7,352 bases of DNA from JAGNLA01 sp964472265. GTDB lineage: Bacteria; Caldisericota; Caldisericia; JAAYUI01. Shown piece after piece: positions 5,656-7,352 of the stretch. The number at the start of each line of letters is the position of its first letter. Positions within the stretch are counted from its first letter, which is position 1. The notes under the pieces were generated by a model. That model was not told the origin of the DNA, did no database searches, and saw only the letters and a program-made list of their open reading frames with translations. Made by a program: the position numbers and the translations under genes. Location: contig CAYYJO010000082.1 in the NCBI GenBank assembly GCA_964472265.1, positions 1 through 7,352 of the forward strand. Direction: 5' to 3'.

Positions 5656-7260
5656 CTATGGCACCACTATGACAGCTTTAGGCACTGAGTCAACCATGAT
5701 AACAACCTCTTCCCCTTTGTACTCAAAAGTTGTAAACAAATGCGCAGTTACCAATATTATTGTACCCACAGGAGCATTGCAGTTGACTGTCAGGGTGCCG
5801 TCCATGGAAATTTGGGCGAAAGCATAACTTGGTGTGTCAAGAGTGTATGTAATCTGATCGTTGAATTCCGGCCTTACGCTCGGACAAGCGTCCATAAGGA
5901 CAGCGTCAAATTTCAGCTTGCAGCACCGCTGAACCGGAACTGGTGCTGGCACACCTGATCTTGGAGTCAATATCAGGGCAAAGGGGCCAGCCTGGCAATC
6001 AGCATTTGGATCTGTTATTGTGCAGCAGCCATAAGAGTAGATTGTACCGCTATTTGATGCAAAATACAGCCTCTGATAGGCTATCGCAATCGAGGTAAGT
6101 TTGTTTGTTGGCGTTGCCGGTGCAATAGGTATTGCGATATTATTTTTAACGGCACCATTTTCTGCGTCCAATATCATCAGCCTGTTGGTCGTAGTAAAAT
6201 AAACCCTGTTTTGTGATATTGAAGGCGAGGAGTTCAAGCCATCAAAGGTTGTTGTGTTTGTTCTTGCCCAAAGCCGTGTTCTCGCATTTTCAAAAAGCTT
6301 GTAAACAATTCTGTTTGATGTCCCAACGTATTGCCTTGAATCCGGGTATGAAAGTGTTGCCTTCGGCTGGACAGCAGGGCATGTAACAACATTGCTGCTT
6401 GGGATGGTATTTATTATTTGTTTTCCATTCCAGGCGTTCATAGCCATCAACCTGCCATTGGTATAATATAAATAGTCATTGTCATATACGATTGCAGATG
6501 GGTATCCAGTTTTTGCAATTGACAAAGGCCAGCCAGGTATTAATTTGCCATTGTCCATATTTAGCGAATAGATAAACCCATTGTCTGTTGTAAACCAAAC
6601 TTTTTTATAGCCAACTGTCGGTGAAGCGCTAATCGAGTTCTTTGTGTCATAACTCCATAGCATCGCACCGGTTCCTGCATCAAAACAATACATTTTCCCA
6701 GATTTTGAACCAACATAAACTTTGTCTTCAAGGATTTTGGGCGATGATGATATGCTTCCCAAAGTGACTGCTTGCCAGAGAATCGTGCCTGTCTCCAGAT
6801 CTAAACAATACAAAATTCCAGCTGTGGATGCAATGTAAACATTTCTATTGTACAGGTTAGGACTTGATACAAACTGCCCTGTAAGTACTGCTACCCAAAT
6901 GGGAGGGGTTGTGGCAGGTTGATTGTATGCGTTAAGGCAAATCACTTGCCCACCTGTTGTGCCAAAAACTACTTTGTTTCTGTCAACAGAAGGGGGAGAG
7001 GTAATCTTATCATTTGGTGATAATGGAGCCATAGTATAAGCCCAGATTTGTTCTATGTTATCGCAGGGAGGCGCGCAATAATCATCGGTGAAGGCGGTAT
7101 TAAAATTGTCGTGTCGGTACTCAGGCCAGTTGCAATCCGTGCAATCATCACAAATCCGGTCACAAAAGTCGATAAATGGTCTTGAAGTTGTAATCTCAGG
7201 CGCTGTATAAGAGATAAAAGGGGTCAGTAGAATCAGAACAATAAGCAATATCTTCTTCAT
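5656..7260 (-). CDS. Exported PQQ/BamB-type beta-propeller protein with C-terminal Ig-like domain
   Basis: 534 residues from ATG 7260; function unknown. An in-frame ATG at 7275 is less likely, because the GGAG ribosome site lies within its first codons and 9 bases before ATG 7260. Residues 1-19 are a typical signal peptide (MKKILLIVLILLTPF). A cysteine cluster CX3CX2CX2C (33-43) and CX3C (62-66) brackets the propeller entry motif NWPEYRHDNFNTAF. About eight blade repeats follow (near 97, 141, 181, 221, 264, 310, 353 and 398), best seen in VYIASTAGILYCLDLETG and VYVGSKSGKMYCFDAGTG. Such folds act as scaffolds or binding platforms; enzymatic PQQ use is not indicated. After a Cys-rich linker (412-447), residues about 449-528 look like a bacterial Ig-like domain (MDGTLTVNCNAPVGT). 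There is no lipobox, unlike classical BamB. It is the first gene of a two-gene operon with the C25 peptidase and may bind or present the same target, which is inference. Confidence 0.85.
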   Translation of the reverse strand: MKKILLIVLILLTPFISYTAPEITTSRPFIDFCDRICDDCTDCNWPEYRHDNFNTAFTDDYCAPPCDNIEQIWAYTMAPLSPNDKITSPPSVDRNKVVFGTTGGQVICLNAYNQPATTPPIWVAVLTGQFVSSPNLYNRNVYIASTAGILYCLDLETGTILWQAVTLGSISSSPKILEDKVYVGSKSGKMYCFDAGTGAMLWSYDTKNSISASPTVGYKKVWFTTDNGFIYSLNMDNGKLIPGWPLSIAKTGYPSAIVYDNDYLYYTNGRLMAMNAWNGKQIINTIPSSNVVTCPAVQPKATLSYPDSRQYVGTSNRIVYKLFENARTRLWARTNTTTFDGLNSSPSISQNRVYFTTTNRLMILDAENGAVKNNIAIPIAPATPTNKLTSIAIAYQRLYFASNSGTIYSYGCCTITDPNADCQAGPFALILTPRSGVPAPVPVQRCCKLKFDAVLMDACPSVRPEFNDQITYTLDTPSYAFAQISMDGTLTVNCNAPVGTIILVTAHLFTTFEYKGEEVVIMVDSVPKAVIVVP

Positions 7261-7269
7261 TATGTTGCA

Positions 7270-7273
7270 CTCC
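7270..7273 (-). promoter_or_regulatory. Ribosome binding site of the beta-propeller gene
   Basis: GGAG on the minus strand lies 9 bases before ATG 7260. It is the only purine-rich site here and favours the MKK start over the ATG at 7275. Confidence 0.65.
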
Positions 7274-7290
7274 ATCCAATATTAGAATTA

Positions 7291-7301
7291 ATTATATTAT
7301 A
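7291..7301 (-). promoter_or_regulatory. Candidate promoter -10 region of the propeller/C25 operon
   Basis: Two overlapping perfect TATAAT hexamers occur on the minus strand (7296-7301 and 7291-7296), about 30-35 bases before ATG 7260. This would give a short leader of roughly 25 bases. No good -35 box sits 16-18 bases upstream: a TTGACC (7308-7313) is only 6 or 11 bases away. The region is very AT-rich, so chance matches are easy. Confidence 0.35.
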
Positions 7302-7320
7302 TACCAAGGTCAAGGTATAT
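7299..7320. repeat. Inverted repeat, possible operator, upstream of the propeller/C25 operon
   Basis: Perfect 7-base arms ATATACC and GGTATAT flank an 8-base centre, AAGGTCAA. The arm-centre junctions also form a tandem CAAGGT CAAGGT (7305-7316). It overlaps the candidate -10 at 7296-7301, where a repressor would act. There is no T-run, so it is not a terminator. Confidence 0.35.
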
Positions 7321-7352
7321 CTTAACAAATATTTTGAATAATACATATATTT

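Noticed and set aside
7194..7260. Lipoprotein signal on the propeller, as in classical BamB
   Set aside because: No cysteine follows the hydrophobic core in a lipobox context; the first cysteine is residue 33.
5656..7260. PQQ-dependent alcohol or glucose dehydrogenase
   Set aside because: The repeats fit a propeller, but the protein is shorter and I see no adjacent-cysteine PQQ ring or catalytic Asp motif of that enzyme family. A structural or binding role fits better.
7308..7313. TTGACC as a -35 box for the propeller operon
   Set aside because: Both TATAAT boxes are too close (6 and 11 bases), and at 17 bases spacing only TAATTC is found.
1..7352. tRNA, rRNA, CRISPR array, phage defence or toxin-antitoxin genes
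   Set aside because: No cloverleaf-like sequence, regularly spaced direct repeats, or characteristic protein motifs were seen on either strand.

Overview
The window looks like chromosomal DNA of a bacterium, probably an anaerobe. The evidence is a bacterial SMC protein and a two-subunit class I (iron-sulfur, oxygen-sensitive) fumarase. The phylum cannot be fixed from the sequence. C25 (gingipain-family) peptidases and Ig-like secreted domains occur in several diderm and candidate lineages, so they do not settle it.

Layout. Positions 2-2919 (+ strand, clearly GC-richer) hold a compact housekeeping run: the C-terminal half of smc, cut by the window edge, then the alpha and beta subunits of fumarase. 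The gap after smc is 18 bases, and the fumarase start and stop codons overlap as GTGA. Positions 3232-7260 (- strand, lower GC, AT-rich upstream) hold two large exported, cysteine-rich proteins. They are a PQQ/BamB-type beta-propeller with a C-terminal Ig-like domain and, 12 bases downstream, a gingipain-type C25 cysteine peptidase with a propeptide region and C-terminal beta-sandwich domains. The two operons converge.

The gap between the convergent operons (2920-3231) looks empty but is not. Read on the minus strand in shifting frames, it encodes the C-terminal part of an IS1595/ISXO2-type DDE transposase, broken by three frameshifts and with a degraded core motif. This remnant abuts, and may supply, the stop codon of the C25 peptidase gene.

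Working together. FumA and FumB form one enzyme that interconverts fumarate and L-malate. SMC serves chromosome condensation and segregation; its link to fumarase is only adjacency. The propeller and peptidase are very likely co-transcribed, are both predicted to be exported, and share a short TAPEI-x-T motif near their N termini. They may act together at the cell surface, but this is inference. No complete new system is evident. The propeller/peptidase pair and the hidden transposase remnant are the points most worth following.
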